Shown in pieces: positions 48,475 through 60,258 of a stretch of DNA of 64,000 nt (positions are counted from its first letter, which is position 1; each line of letters opens with the position of its first letter). The notes beneath the pieces are model-generated. The model did no database searches and was not told the origin of the DNA. It saw only the letters and a list, made by a program, of their open reading frames with translations. Location: NCBI GenBank assembly GCA_951812925.1, contig OX638372.1:6324001-6388000 (forward strand), written 5' to 3'. The translations under genes and the position numbers were made by a program. This DNA comes from Calliopum simillimum (taxonomy: Eukaryota; Arthropoda; Insecta; Diptera; Lauxaniidae).

Positions 48475-49527
48475 GGATCCATTTCGAACCCGTAACGTAC
48501 ATCAAAAACGAATTCAAAACGAAACAAAAACATTTTGAAGTGCTTATTAGCGATCAAAAAAATAAAATTAAAATATTATCGATCCGCCTATGGTAGAATT
48601 CGAACCCGGGTAATTCGGCAGTGCGGACCCGTTTTGAAACCGAAACGTATGTAAAAACGAATTCAAAACGGATTTGCTTTTAAAAATGTTGATGCTGTAT
48701 ATTAACAGAAAAAAACCGTTTTGATGCGCTTATTAGTAATTAAAAAAAAATAAAAAGAAAAAAAAGGAAGAAAATTAAAGGGTAAAAATCCACCTGTGGT
48801 AGGATTCGAACCTGGGTAAATCCGTTTCGAATCCGTAAATACTTCAAATACGAACTCAAAACGGATTTGCTTTAATTAATTTTAATGATGATGAAAAAAT
48901 ATTTTTGATTTGTTTTTTGTCTTTTTATTTTATTGCGTATGATTTTTTGTAGACTTTTCAAACTCTGTTTGAAGAAATGTTTTTGATTCCAAATTTGAGT
49001 ATATAATATTTTTTATCAAAAGAAGGGAAGAGAAAGAACACAGAATACTTATAAAAAAAACAACAGAAATTTGTTTAATCAATACAAACTTTAAATCTCA
49101 ACATCAGATAAGTCTACATCAGATAAGTCAACATAATATCGGTCAATAGCCTAGTTTACTAACGTCTCGTGTATGAGAAAGTAATACCCCGGGAGCCTGG
49201 GTTCGCCTCCCGGCCGGGCTAATAATTTTTTTTTTTATCATTTTGTTTTTTTTTAATTAAAAATAAGCGCTTCACCATTTTTCTTTTTTTTTTATAAGCA
49301 GCATTAACATTATTAAAAGCGGATCCGTTTTGAATTCGTTTTTGATGTACGTTACAGGTTCGAAACGGATCCATAAAAGTATAAAAAAACGAATCGTTTT
49401 TTTTTTTTAGGAATCCTTCCCGCAAACGGATCAGTAACGGATACGTAACGGATTCCGTTACGGATAAAAAGTACGCAAATATGAACCCGTTACGGATCCG
49501 AAACGAGTCCGTTTGGCACACTGGGTT
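48475..49527. repeat. composite repeat array with tRNA-like modules
   Basis: Units anchored by AAAACGAATTCAAAACG occur at 48505, 48653 and 48846 on plus and at 49327-49342 on minus. Each of two plus units is followed by GCTTATTAG, an A-rich stretch, and then a tRNA-like T-arm on the minus strand (48596-48610, 48802-48812). The minus-strand unit ends in a different T-arm on plus (49197-49213). The right end GGCACACTGGG matches the terminus of the fold-back at 21809-21993. Confidence 0.65.
49150..49221 (+). other. tRNA-like sequence (pseudo-tRNA or SINE head)
   Basis: An A-box-like TAGCCTAGTTTACTAACG is followed by a perfect T-arm: stem CTGGG (49197-49201), loop TTCGCCT, stem CCCGG (49209-49213). 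The 3' end CCGGGCT has no matching 5' acceptor strand, so it is not a functional tRNA gene. Confidence 0.35.
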
Positions 49528-50261
49528 GATTCCATTTTTAAAAAAAATTTTATTGCAGAATTCGATATGGTGCAATACTTCCCATAGAAAATGAACGTTC
49601 TTTTGTTGAAAATAAAGTAGTGCTCCAATGACAATAAAATTACGGTTATAAATATACGACTACTTAAATTTCAAACTTGCATTGAATATCACATAATCTT
49701 TTTCAGAAAATTGATGAATTGAATGATTTGTATGAAATATGATAATTTTTTTCTAGTTAGAAGATGTAGCTAGACGTAAACAATAAATAATTAATAATTT
49801 TCAGTGCAAACGCTGTATTTTAAAGAGCCATTTCAATTTGCGCATATTTTTTAAACCATTCATATAATCCAAATAATTTTTTCTTTAAATTTATAAAACA
49901 CTATATCACACATACAACCTTTAATTGATTCTAGCACAGTTTTTCAAAGTAAAACTATGACTTTTTGGAAAAAGTACTAAACTGCACCTTCTCAGTTTCT
50001 CTTTAAAGCTGCATCATTCAATCTTTGAAATCAAGTGCTCGAAAAAATGCCTTTTATCCGCCGAAATACCACTGTGCGGCATGTTGCTTTTTTTATGTGG
50101 CCTGTAAAGGAAAAAGAGGTCCAAATAGTACACAGTGTATTTAACTATTCCTCGAAAAAAAGGCAAAATTATAAAATAAAAGCCAAATAATTTGCTTGTC
50201 TGTATTAAAAAGACATGACATAACTAAATAACCTCGATATTACCAATTGTTTTTTGTTCTA

Positions 50262-51351
50262 TGGAGTGAGATCAAAAAATTTTAACACACGTTTTACCTA
50301 ATAATTTTTTTTTGGGTGTAAAATTTAAAAATTTCTTTGATCTAGTTTTCTTTGAAAAATATGTCAGCTATTATTTTTAATGACAAACATGTTGATTTGT
50401 TGTGAGTTTGATCAAAATGAGTGAAGAAAAGGAAGTACGTCTTAAAATTATTAAAAATTTTCAAAAAAATCCAAATTGGTCTTACAAAAAATTGGCCAAA
50501 GAATTGAAGGTCTGCCGTCAAACTGTTTCTAATGTTATTAAACAGTTTCAGAAGAATATGACCATCCTGGTTCAGGAAGAAAACAAGGACCACATGATAT
50601 TGGGAAAGCCAAAAAAATTGAAAGCATATTGAAAAAATCTCCAAACACATCTGCTAGAAAAGCTGCCCGGTTAGCCCAGAATTTTATACAAAAATATTCA
50701 TGTTGTATAATGGACGACGAAACGTATGTACTGGCAGATTTTACGCAGCTTCCGGGCCAAAATTTTTATGTTGCTGATGCTCGAGGAAATGTCGAAGAAC
50801 AATTTAGAATACAAAAGCAGACAAAATATCCTAAAAAATTCCTGGTATGGCAAGCTATATGCAGTTGCGGCAAAAGAAGCAAGTCATTTGTTACAGTGGG
50901 CTCTATAAATACTGAAATATACATCAAAGAATGTTTGAAAAAAAGACTGCTTCCTTTTATAAGAGAGCACAATGTGTCCACATATTTTAGGCCCGATTTG
51001 GCATCATGTCCGGAGCTAAGACCAGTGGAGAGATATTGGGCTCTTGTGAAAAGAAACTTAAACAGCACAAAAAAGGTGTCCCAAAATATCGAAGATTTTA
51101 ATAGGAGATGGGCAAACTGTTCCAAAAAGGTGTCTGAAACAACTATCAAATCTATCTCTAATGGAAGGCTTACCAAAAAAGGTCCACGAGTTCATAAATA
51201 GCGGTTAGAACTATAAAAGTTATATTTTTCTGTAATTTGTAAAATATTATCAATTAAATAATAAAAAAAAAAAATCAAAACTCTAAGATCAACCGTTTAA
51301 AAATTATTGAATTTTGCATACATATGTTAAGATTTTTTCGATCTCAATCCT
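50262..51351 (+). mobile_element. Tc1-like transposon, frameshifted and internally deleted
   Basis: TA flanks both ends, with inverted termini TGGAGTGAGATC / AGGATTGAGATC and AAAAATTTTAAC-type subterminal blocks. Frame 1 (50402-50632) encodes the N-terminal helix-turn-helix (WSYKKLAKELKVCRQTVSNV). A frameshift near 50555 moves to frame 2, which runs to 51201 and has CCIMDDETYV (first catalytic Asp), FRPDLASC (second Asp) and PELRPVERYW (third acidic residue). The spacing between the last two has collapsed: SC joins PELRP directly, so ~25-30 residues are deleted. A segment before CCIMDDE is also missing. It is inactive. Confidence 0.9.
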
Positions 51352-52550
51352 TAAAGGCAAATTGGATGTTTTTCCAAGCACATCAGACTTTCTATTTTAG
51401 TAAATAAATAAAAAAACGTAATTACAAATGTAAAAAAAATCTTGATTATAAAACTCTTTAAAAAATGTGAAAAAATCAATATAACAAAAACATTTATTTA
51501 ATATTGACGTGACCCTTTCTCTGATTTATTTCCCTGGGATTATTTAACGATGTACGTTTGCCATGGTCATGTTGAGCAGGTTGTTGGATTGTGATACATT
51601 GAACGCGAAAACGATGCTTAAAAAACACAACAAAAAAGAGAAAAAAAAACCAAATAGAAGTAGCCAGGGCGACAAGAGAGTAGCAAAAAGAATGAGCGCG
51701 CATGCATTGTGTGTTGCTGCCAAAATACAGTGAAAAAAAAAAAAAAAATGAAAAATTGGAAACTCAACTCTTTTGCGTGCGCTGTGTCAAGCGCAATTTA
51801 TGTTCGTATACCCCAATTGGTATCCAAATACATACACAAGAGTGTTGATGTGAAAACTACTAGGGTACCTACAGAAGTCTACGAAAATCCCAGCAACAAC
51901 TTCCTATGCGTTCCAGTAGTTTTTGCAGCAGACCAAACCAAAAGATTGCGCCGCACTACTCAACAAAAAAAAAAAAACCAAACAAAACACCATGAAACTC
52001 TCACATTTGTGAGTTGGCATCCAAAGCACACGACCGGTTTACATTATCAACATTAGTTTCAGGTCATTTTCATTGTTCCACCAAGTGTTCGATGATTTCA
52101 AAGGGAAATTAATATGAAAAATTTATGATATAGGAGTTGCAATGCTGGAACGTACAATTAGTGCTAAGAAGATAATAATTATAATGATTTTCATTTTGGT
52201 GTTGTTGGTATTTTTCCGTCTGAACACAGTTTCATCAAAGGAAATTTCGGTGTAATATTCCTTGAATCTTCACCTCAAACAATTTTAAGTCAATTTTAAA
52301 TCGAAATCCGAAATTGAACTTGATATGCGTTGTATTCGAATTTATTTAGTCATTTAAAAAGACCCAGAAAAGTAGTATATGGCTATTTGATAGTTAATTT
52401 TAAAGCGGAAGATATAACTAGTAGATACAAGTAGTAGAAAAACAAAATTTTCTTGCGACCGTGTTTTTTGCACTTTTCGGTTGAGATATCTCGAAACTCA
52501 GACTGCTACACAATTCAGAATCAACGCCTTAAAATACACAAAGCTTAAGC
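51352..52550. other. no gene seen; possible non-coding exon region
   Basis: 51680-52060 is a less AT-rich stretch with an open frame of 115 codons (51709-52056) that has no recognisable domain. It may be transcribed leader sequence of a Tlk isoform; nothing decides. Confidence 0.3.
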
Positions 52551-52610
52551 CCTATGCTCCATTTGACCCAATGCTCCTCCTAAGAGTTACAGAAGAATAC
52601 ATACATGTCA
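52551..52610 (+). repeat. RTE-like LINE 3' tail fragment
   Basis: ATGCTCCTCCTAAGAGTTAC followed by (CATA)n is the same terminus as at 35340-35395. A partial duplication (CCTATGCTCCATTTGACC) precedes it. Confidence 0.55.
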
Positions 52611-52619
52611 ATACATGGT

Positions 52620-53182
52620 ACAAGCTTCTTTGAGGGCATGTCACCGCCCACTCTTGGCCTTGTTAAGTGAGCTTTTGGTTGCAAGGTTGTTTTTGTAAAC
52701 AATAAGGAACGATAATATGACCTTTATGTTATTAAGTGGGTGGCGCCATGCCCTTAAATGAAAAAAAAAAAAAAAACGCTCTCATGGCTCAACCACAACA
52801 TCGATATTATTGAAATTTGGCATGGAGATAGGGTTATTACTAAGAAACGATAATATCACCGTTTTTGTTTTTAACTGGAAGGTGCCAAGCCCCTAAATGA
52901 AAAAAAAAAAAAAAAAAAAAACTCATGGCTAAACCGCTCAATTGATTTTTATGAAATTCGGTATGGAGATAGAATTTACTTTAAGAAAGGATACTTTTAA
53001 GTGGGCGGTGCCACGCCTCTAAATGGAAAGCGGTGATAAATTGAACCCTAAGGAAGAAATTTTAAAACTAAACTCAACCCTAAAAGGAAAATGCGTGGAC
53101 ACGGTTACTAAGGAGAGTTTCTTTGCTTCTGCATTTTTTAAAGTCAAATCGAGATGGTCGAGTTTCGGCCACAAAGCAAAGT
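52620..53182 (-). repeat. GC-box tandem-repeat family, inverted copy
   Basis: On minus it carries the leader (CGACCATCTCGATTTGACTT at 53138-53182) followed by ~125-bp units, each with GGCGTGGCACCGCCCACTT-like sequence (53010-53030, 52880-52905, 52740-52755). It is the reverse of 55264-55740. Two long A-runs (52761, 52901) separate the units. Confidence 0.75.
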
Positions 53183-53569
53183 CTACCCATATTGAAAGGT
53201 AAAAAATTAGAGTCGAAAAGTTACGAATTGCATCACATAAAATAGCTATGAATAAAAACATCGAGTTAAATGATCAGATTGAGCACGTATCGGCCTCCAG
53301 GTAGTTTTGTTAAAGCGTTAAGTTGATAATTTTCTTTAGAACAAATAATTATGTTGTTGTTATCAACTTGACCAATGATCTTTCCATTCGACCTGCCCTA
53401 TATCATGTTGACGGGCGACAAAAACCCCAAAAACGTAGAATCTGATGAAATGTTGACAACGAACGATGTACCCCCATGTATTAAGATGAAGGCGACGACA
53501 ACCGGCAAATGCTTTCAAAATCATTGACGCTTTTTTTTTTTGTTGCTATACTGATTTTCTCGCGTTAAG

Positions 53570-53863
53570 TTGAGTTCCATTTTGTGGTGCTTTCGCCAAT
53601 TTTCCTTGTTATTCGCCAGTTTGGGCGGCGCGGTGAATTCACATTCTAACACAGCAGCCAGCCAGCCAGTCAGCCACAGCCGCAACAACGACAACGCACC
53701 GCCACCTAAAGTTACTGCTCAACGACGACGACAGCAACAACAAGAACAACAATAAAAGCAACAACAATGATGATGATGATGACTACTCCAGTTCCGCATC
53801 CTAGAGTGCATTTCAGTTCACTTTAGTTCAGTGTAGCTCAGAGCGAAGCTGAGTACAGAACAA
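53570..53863 (+). promoter_or_regulatory. candidate alternative first exon / promoter region
   Basis: Non-repetitive, GC-richer DNA with AGCCAGCCAGCCAGTCAGCC and CAACAACAA runs, as in long fly 5' leaders. It ends ACAGAACAA|GTACGTG, a usable donor at 53864. It lies in the presumed Tlk first intron on the same strand, so an internal promoter for a shorter Tlk isoform is a reasonable inference. The 61-codon ORF in it is low-complexity. Confidence 0.3.
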
Positions 53864-55263
53864 GTACGTGTAAAAAGTGTTACTACTGCCTGACTGTTGA
53901 AAATACATTAAGAAAAAGCACAAAAAACAGAAAAACGGGAGCATAAATCATCATTGGTGGTGGTGGAGCAAACAAACATTGCATCTTTGGGTTGCTCTCC
54001 GCTATGACTACACAGCAACAGCAATAGCAATAGCACCAGCATCAACACCAGCCGCAGCAGCAGCAATTGATTGGCATAACGACAGATAGACTGAAATACC
54101 AATAGAGTGTTTAAACCCTTTACAGTTAAGCTTCAGGAGCTTTAAATACTGCGATTTCAAACAAAAATAGAATTTAATTCTTGAAGTGACATCGGAATAA
54201 TCCCTCAACCTAGAAATGTTCTAAGAATCTTCAACAAATCTCAATATTTTGAAAACTTACATTTTAAAGGTTAGTCCTTATTGCTTCCAGCAATAGTTGA
54301 TTAATGCTTAAGGCAAAGACTAGTTATTTCAAATGATTTCTCGCCATAGAAGGGTTAAAGTCAGTTAGTAAAGTTGGTCTAACGCTTATGTGTTTGTTGC
54401 TAAGTTTAACTCTCGCCTTAACATTCAGCTAGCTCAGATAGTCGGACAGAAAAAAACCTTCGTAGTTGTGGTTAAAAATCAAACAGACGATGACAACAGT
54501 CGTTGAGACAATCGTAGATACGAGTAGGCCAACAACGAGCGCGGCGACCAATGTTACATAGAGAGGTGGTTGTTGCTGTTATTAATCCGCAGAAGTGTGG
54601 CTAATTTTTGCAAGGTTTCCTGCTTCTACAATTTCTTTAACGCCGCTATTTAACACTTGTCCCCTCAGACAGCCCCTCATTCCTGAATTGTTTCATTTTT
54701 TTCGCCAGTTTTCTTTTATTTATGCCACTCTTTTTGTTATGAATTTTTCGTGTTTCGGTCTTTGTTTTTTTGCGGCGCGGCATGGTGACGCTCTTGCATT
54801 TTGCTGCTGGTGAATTTTCAGTGAGATGTTTCCAGTTTATGGTAACGCTTCAGTGAGGAATTGTGATAGTAGTGTGTGTCTGTTGTTCTTTGTGTGGTAG
54901 TAAAGTTGTAAAACAATAGAAAATAGAGCAAAAAATACTTAATTGAGAAAAAAACATTCAATTTAGACCAAAAAATATATATCATCAATTCAACAATTAT
55001 GTTTTAAAAACAACAAATTGCCAATAATAAACGGAATTCCGCGATATACCAAACATTTTAATTTAACGTCAAGTGTATTGGCTACGATAAGTTGTTATGC
55101 CTTTGGTTAAACAACGTAAAATGAGTCGTTATAAGGTTTGTATGAGAAATGTAAAGTTTAATGTACTTATATTTGTTGTTATGACTAAGAAGTCGAATAT
55201 GTTCAGATTTTTTTAACTTCTTATTTAACATACCTGCGTATATATGGATAGCTAAGATTTGTA
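53864..55263. other. no gene seen
   Basis: Unique-looking DNA with poly-CAG patches (54010-54065). At 55097 an ATG opens 13 codons before GTTTGT, a weak donor; not enough to call an exon. Confidence 0.3.
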
Positions 55264-55740
55264 AAGTTTAGCCTTATGGGCGTAATTCGACCATTTTGGT
55301 TGGACTTTAAAAAGACCACACAACTGATAACCTAAGCAAAGGAACTCTTATTAGTAATCATGCCTGCGTATTTTCCATTTAGAGGCGTGGCACTGTCCAC
55401 TTAAAAATATAATGGTCATATTATTGTTCCATACCAAATTTCATAAAAATCGATGCAGAGATTTAGCTGTGAGGCCTTTTTTCCATATAGGGTCGTGGCG
55501 CCGCCTACTTAAAAACATAAAGGTCATATATTTCCGTTCCCTATTTTCATACCGAATTTCATAAATATCGATTCAGCGGCTTAGCCGTCAAAGCTTTTCT
55601 TCTATTTAGGGTCGTGGCACCGCCCACTTAAAAACATAATGGTCATATTATCGTTCCTTAGTGTTAACCTTATCTGCATACTAAATCTCATAAAAATCGA
55701 TGCAGCGGCTTAGCTGTGAGTTTTTTTTTTCATTAACGGC
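55264..55740 (+). repeat. GC-box tandem-repeat family, direct copy
   Basis: Leader 55264-55363 (AATTCGACCATTTTGG), then three ~120-bp units starting near 55382, 55490 and 55610, each with (G/T)CGTGGC(A/G)C(C/T)G(C/T)C(C/T)ACTT, then TTCATAAAAATCGATGCAGCG. No protein is encoded. Confidence 0.8.
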
Positions 55741-55814
55741 GCCATACTATGAAAATTGTACCAGATTTTATATTAACAGCTACACTAGGTGCAAAGGTAA
55801 AATATTGCAAATGT

Positions 55815-56345
55815 TTTTTGTGTGGGGGGTCCAGCGTCCCCTCTTTTAATTTTTACCATGTTGCTTAAAAGATATCACGTGCATCCATGTACCAAATTTT
55901 ATAATGATAAAGGTACATTAATAGAGTATTTTAAGTATTTTTTTTTTTGCAAAGCCCCCATATTTTTACCCCTCTATCTATTCGCAAATGAAATACACGT
56001 TCTCATTATAAAGTTTTGTAGTAATAACTACTAAAGGTGCAAAGATTTAGCAATTGATATGTTTTTTTTATATGGAGGTGCAACGCTCCCTTGTTCAATT
56101 TCCCCCAATTTCTGTGAGGCCTTTGGTGAACGTAGTATACTCTTGTGTACAATGTTATGTATTAATAACTGCTACAGATGCAGAGGCATAACTATTGAGA
56201 TGATTTTGTATTGGGGGTGCGGCGCCCCTTTCTTCAATTTCCTCCAGTTTTTGCAGAGTGTTTGGTGAACGCAGTATACTCCTGTTTACAGAGTTTTGTA
56301 ATAATAGCTACTGCAAGTGCAGGGATATGTTTTACGTGTAGGGGA
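55815..56345 (+). repeat. ~140-bp tandem repeat with GGTGC(A/G)(A/G)CGC box
   Basis: Related units begin near 55820, 56075 and 56213. Each has a GGGGGTGCGGCGCCCC-like box, a pyrimidine-rich TTCAATTTCC stretch, TTTGGTGAACG and TAATAACTGCTAC. It is distinct in sequence from the adjoining family. Confidence 0.7.
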
Positions 56346-58245
56346 TACCCCCCACAACCCCACCAAAATCACTTCACTCCATTTCATGAGGCCAATTGAC
56401 ATATGTTAACAGTTCTGCATACTAAAAAATGCATTTTGAATTTTTCACGTATAGATTGTATGAAACTGAGCGCTGTGGGCCGTCTACAAACGGTCTTAAG
56501 CCTTTTTCACCTGGTGACTATGCAAAAAATTATCATCACTCAGATTTTGGATTCGTATTTCTTTTACTCATACTTAAAACAAAATTCTCAAAGTAATAAA
56601 ACTGATATGTATTTCTTCTCGGTGAAAAGGATAAGTTTAAACTAAATTAATACCTTTAATCAACTTAAAATAAATTGAAGTTTAAAGACAAAGTCTTTCG
56701 TTACGTCTTGATCCAGGGTGGGTTGAGCATTAGACGATCAAACTTTCTTAACTGTCACCAACTTTAATAAATTTTAAAAATTCAGTTCAATAGATTTCGA
56801 ATATTAAAATAATTAATTTTAATGTGCATTATTTATAGATTTTCAAGTTATGTTAAAGACTAAATTTTTTAACATTTTTTTCATTAAAAATCGATATAAA
56901 AATTTAATAATAAAATTTCTACTTTAATTGCACTAGAAATATATAAAAATTAAAATAAATTCAGTCCCTACAACTACAAAAAAACTAAATACACAAACTC
57001 ATACTCACACACACGCACACCTACAAACTTTCTCTCTATTACAATTTCAAATAATTTTTTTCGCAAGTTCATTGAACTTGCAACGAATTGTCGCTGCTTT
57101 ACATAGATTTGACCTGACCTAAAATACAAAAATTCGTTTTTGTATGTGGAGCAAATTCAACAGTGTGAAAACTACAGAAAAAAAGCTCTCTCTTTGCTCT
57201 CGCGCGCAGCAAAAAGTGCACTCTCGTTTTCTGATAAAATTCCTCTCCTTTACATGTGCCATTCAAAACAAAAATCTGTTGGAGAGAGTTGGTTGTCGGA
57301 ATTTTAATTTTCAAGAGAGCTGTTTTCCACGTTATGCCTTTCACGTGCAATTCTCTGGGTTTTATTTTGTTATTTATCTTCAAATTATCAAGCATTTTCT
57401 GTTTATGTATTGAACATTAATATGTATATATATTTTTTTAAACACAACACTTTTTTTTTATATCCACCCGCATTTTTTGCTGTTTATAAATAAAATCTTT
57501 TGGATTAATGTGTCAAAATATTTTTGGTGTTTTGTTTTCGAAAATTATTTCATCAAATGAATTTAATTTAAAAATGCTTTATTTTAAAATTAGAAATATG
57601 CGTTGACGTTTTTCTTAAAAGAATCACATGTAAAATATTTTTCAAGAGTCTTTAATTGCTTTGTTTTTGTATGATATTAAATGAAATAAAATGGTCCGAT
57701 AAGTTAAAATTTCAAATTAAAGAATAATGCTGAATGACTTATGAAAACAACAATAATAAACAATTTTCATTTCATTTTCGTAAAGTCACTAAGTAACGAA
57801 TTTCGAAAAAATTCATGTAAGAAAAGAACTCTTCTACCAAAAAAATATATCTAATTTCGTTACGAGAAGTTCAGTTACATTAACCATTAGTAAGATTAGT
57901 ACAAAGCCAGACAAAGAAGGTGTATTTTTCATTAAAAAGACTGATTTACTTCTAATAAGTCGATGCTTTAATTAATTACTTGTAATAATAACACAGTGCA
58001 ACATTTTTCAAGTCATTGACGGTGAACTAAAATCCGTTATAAGGCGTCGAAGTACTCGCCGAAACAAGTAATTCTGCCAGAGCGTTTTGCAAAGTTGACT
58101 CATATAAGGATTTTATGGTCATTTTTGCGATTTTAAGGCACTAGATGAATTTTTTTCAGTTAAGTTTGTTCGGCTTTTTTTTTTCTTCTATACAATAGCT
58201 ACAACATTGCTGAAGTCATCAAAACAATATCTCGGCTCGTTACCG
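56346..58245. other. no gene seen
   Basis: AT-rich. 57170-57215 holds a CTCTCTCTTTGCTCTCGCGC patch that could be GAGA-type regulatory sequence, but no transcript can be drawn. Confidence 0.35.
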
Positions 58246-58397
58246 AGATATAGCCATATGAAAAAATCGAAAAATCGCTCAAAATCGCTCAAAGTTGCAA
58301 TTTTCAGCTGGATAATTAAATTATAATGCTGAAAATTGCAACTTTTTGCCTCAAATTGGATTTTGAGCGATTTTTAAATTTTTTCATATGGATATAT
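58246..58397. repeat. 152-bp imperfect palindrome
   Basis: CCATATGAAAAAAT, AAATCGCTCAAAAT and AAAGTTGCAATTTTCAG in the left arm all recur inverted in the right arm around a 20-base centre. Downstream sequence (CGTAAGATGCTTTCCTC) echoes the arm of the 39591-41587 palindrome. Confidence 0.75.
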
Positions 58398-58933
58398 GCG
58401 TAGTACACTTTTTACGTAAGATGCTTTCCTCTGGAGTAAAACAAGATTTTTGCCTGCCGCGGGCGTTCAAAAGCCCATGTAGCGTCCGAATCCCATCTTG
58501 AGCCATACATCATTTTAAAGCTTATAAATTATGCTTTTATTTAAAGTACTTTTAAAAAAAATTCGAAAGTATTTTTAAGTGTAAAAAATTTTGGTGAAAA
58601 AAAATTTTTTTATAAAAAGGACGCTTCAAAATGAACGGGACCAGTAACTTAGATTTATCAATTTACAAACTTTAGTGTAAGCTATAAATTTTTAAAAAAA
58701 CACCATTCATGAAAATGACTAAAAACGCCAACTTCAACACCCTGTATTTTAACAACAAATGATTCCGGATTGTTGTTCTTGCACACCGGATCTACCATAT
58801 TGCCAAATTTGAGCGAAATCGGAGAAAAAAAAGTTTTGAGCTGGTACACTTGGCGTGGAGTGCTTCATAAATAACAAATTTTACAATCGGTATTTCCACA
58901 GAAAGGTAAAGCGTTAGCCAAAAATTTAAATTT

Positions 58934-59169
58934 AGGCATGTTCTGAAATCCGATTCACTTCGGAATCGGAATGAAAGCAATATTCAAGAGCTCTGCATTT
59001 TAACAATAAACACCAAATAGGATTTATGTTTCAATAAATCGAATAGGAACCATTAAGAAATTTTATTTGTTGAAATATAATCCGATTCCATCTTTTTCGT
59101 CGCAATGCAGAGCTCTTTGAGATTGCTTTCAATCCCTTTCCGAAGTGAATCGGATTTCAGAACATGCCT
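58934..59169. repeat. 236-bp fold-back MITE-like element
   Basis: AGGCATGTTCTGAAATCCGA at the left pairs with its complement at the right, continuing through TTCACTTCGGAA, GAAAGCAAT and AGAGCTCTGCATT. The centre is AT-rich and non-coding. Confidence 0.85.
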
Positions 59170-59354
59170 GAATATCATGTCTCTGAAACTACACGGAGAA
59201 AAAAATAGTACTTGCTACTTTATTTCTCATAAATTTTACCAGAATTTCAAGTCAGAATAGTGACAACTTTACACGGAAACAAATTTCACCTTACTTTTTT
59301 AGTCTGCATAGTTCAAACAACAAAAAAAAAAAAAAAAACAAAAAAAAAATAAAT

Positions 59355-59430
59355 TAGCTGACTGGCGTTGGGGTACGAACCCTGGCCCTTCCGTATGATA
59401 GTTACATATCCTCTGCGCTGCTCATGCATG
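59355..59430 (-). other. second tRNA-like (B-box) sequence
   Basis: The minus strand reads GGTTCGTACCC at 59371-59381, one base off the B-box consensus, preceded by a hairpin-poor anticodon-like segment. It lacks a convincing acceptor stem and is likely SINE- or pseudo-tRNA-derived. Confidence 0.25.
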
Positions 59431-59446
59431 TGATGTAGAAGCAAAT

Positions 59447-60258
59447 CTAGTAAGGGTGGTATCTTTGGCCTGGCCAAAAACTAAATACCCTACACTGTAT
59501 TTCAAGTATATTATTAGAAGAGTATAAGAACAAATTGCTTATATTGGAAGTGCCACGCTCTCACCTCCAAACTTGCCTTGATTTTGTGTAGAGCTTGCAT
59601 TTACTGTTCTAAGTGTTTGAGTAAAATTCTGTTAGGTTTTCTTTAAAAAATCTTTCAGTATAGCATTTTGAAACATTTGCTTACATGGGAGGTGCCACGC
59701 CCTCTTGACCGAGTTTACCTAGATCTTGCATATAGCAGGCATTTATAGATCCGAGTGTTTGAGTGTAATTTGGTTGGGTTATCTCAAAAAACGCTTTCCG
59801 TATAACATTTTGAAACTTTTGTTTATATGCGAGGTGCCACGCCCTCTAGTCCGAATTCGCCTAGTTTTTGCTCAGAGCTTATATTTACTCTCTCTAGTAT
59901 CTATGTGTATTTTGCTTCTGTTATTGCGAATAATGGTGTTGTTATTGCATTTTGAATGTATTTTTTGTATGGGCGGGGTAGGCGTGTCCGTTGACCGATT
60001 TCGCTCATTTTCAATCCCCCAAGCTAACTTTTACGACGGAGGCTGTGCACCAAATTTCATTGAATTATGTTGCTCAGTTTTCCCAAAAAATGTATTTCCA
60101 CATACACCCAGCCAGCCAGACAGACAGACGAAAATGGCTATATCGACTCAGGAGGTGACGCTGATCAAGAATATATATACTTTTCTATGTCTGCCACGCC
60201 TCCTTCTCTGCGTTACAAACGGAAGGACAAAGTAAATATACCCTGGGTGTAGGGTATA
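59447..60258 (-). repeat. TACCCTACAC repeat family, copy 3 (inverted, full ends)
   Basis: Both ends are present: TTTGGCCTGGCCAAA and AAATACCCTAC on the left, ATACCCTGGGTGTAGGGTAT on the right. Inside are four GGCGTGGCACCTC-type units in minus orientation. It is longer than copy 2 by one unit, so unit number varies between copies. Confidence 0.8.

Noticed and set aside
49150..49221. Functional tRNA gene
   Set aside because: The T-arm is good but the acceptor stem does not pair and the variable region is too long.
51709..52056. 115-codon plus-strand ORF
   Set aside because: Starts after a poly-A run, no domain, and ends in simple-sequence Lys/Asn/Gln; kept only as a possible transcribed stretch.
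55097..55135. Short ATG exon (13 codons) before a GTTTGT donor
   Set aside because: The donor is weak and no partner exon is seen.
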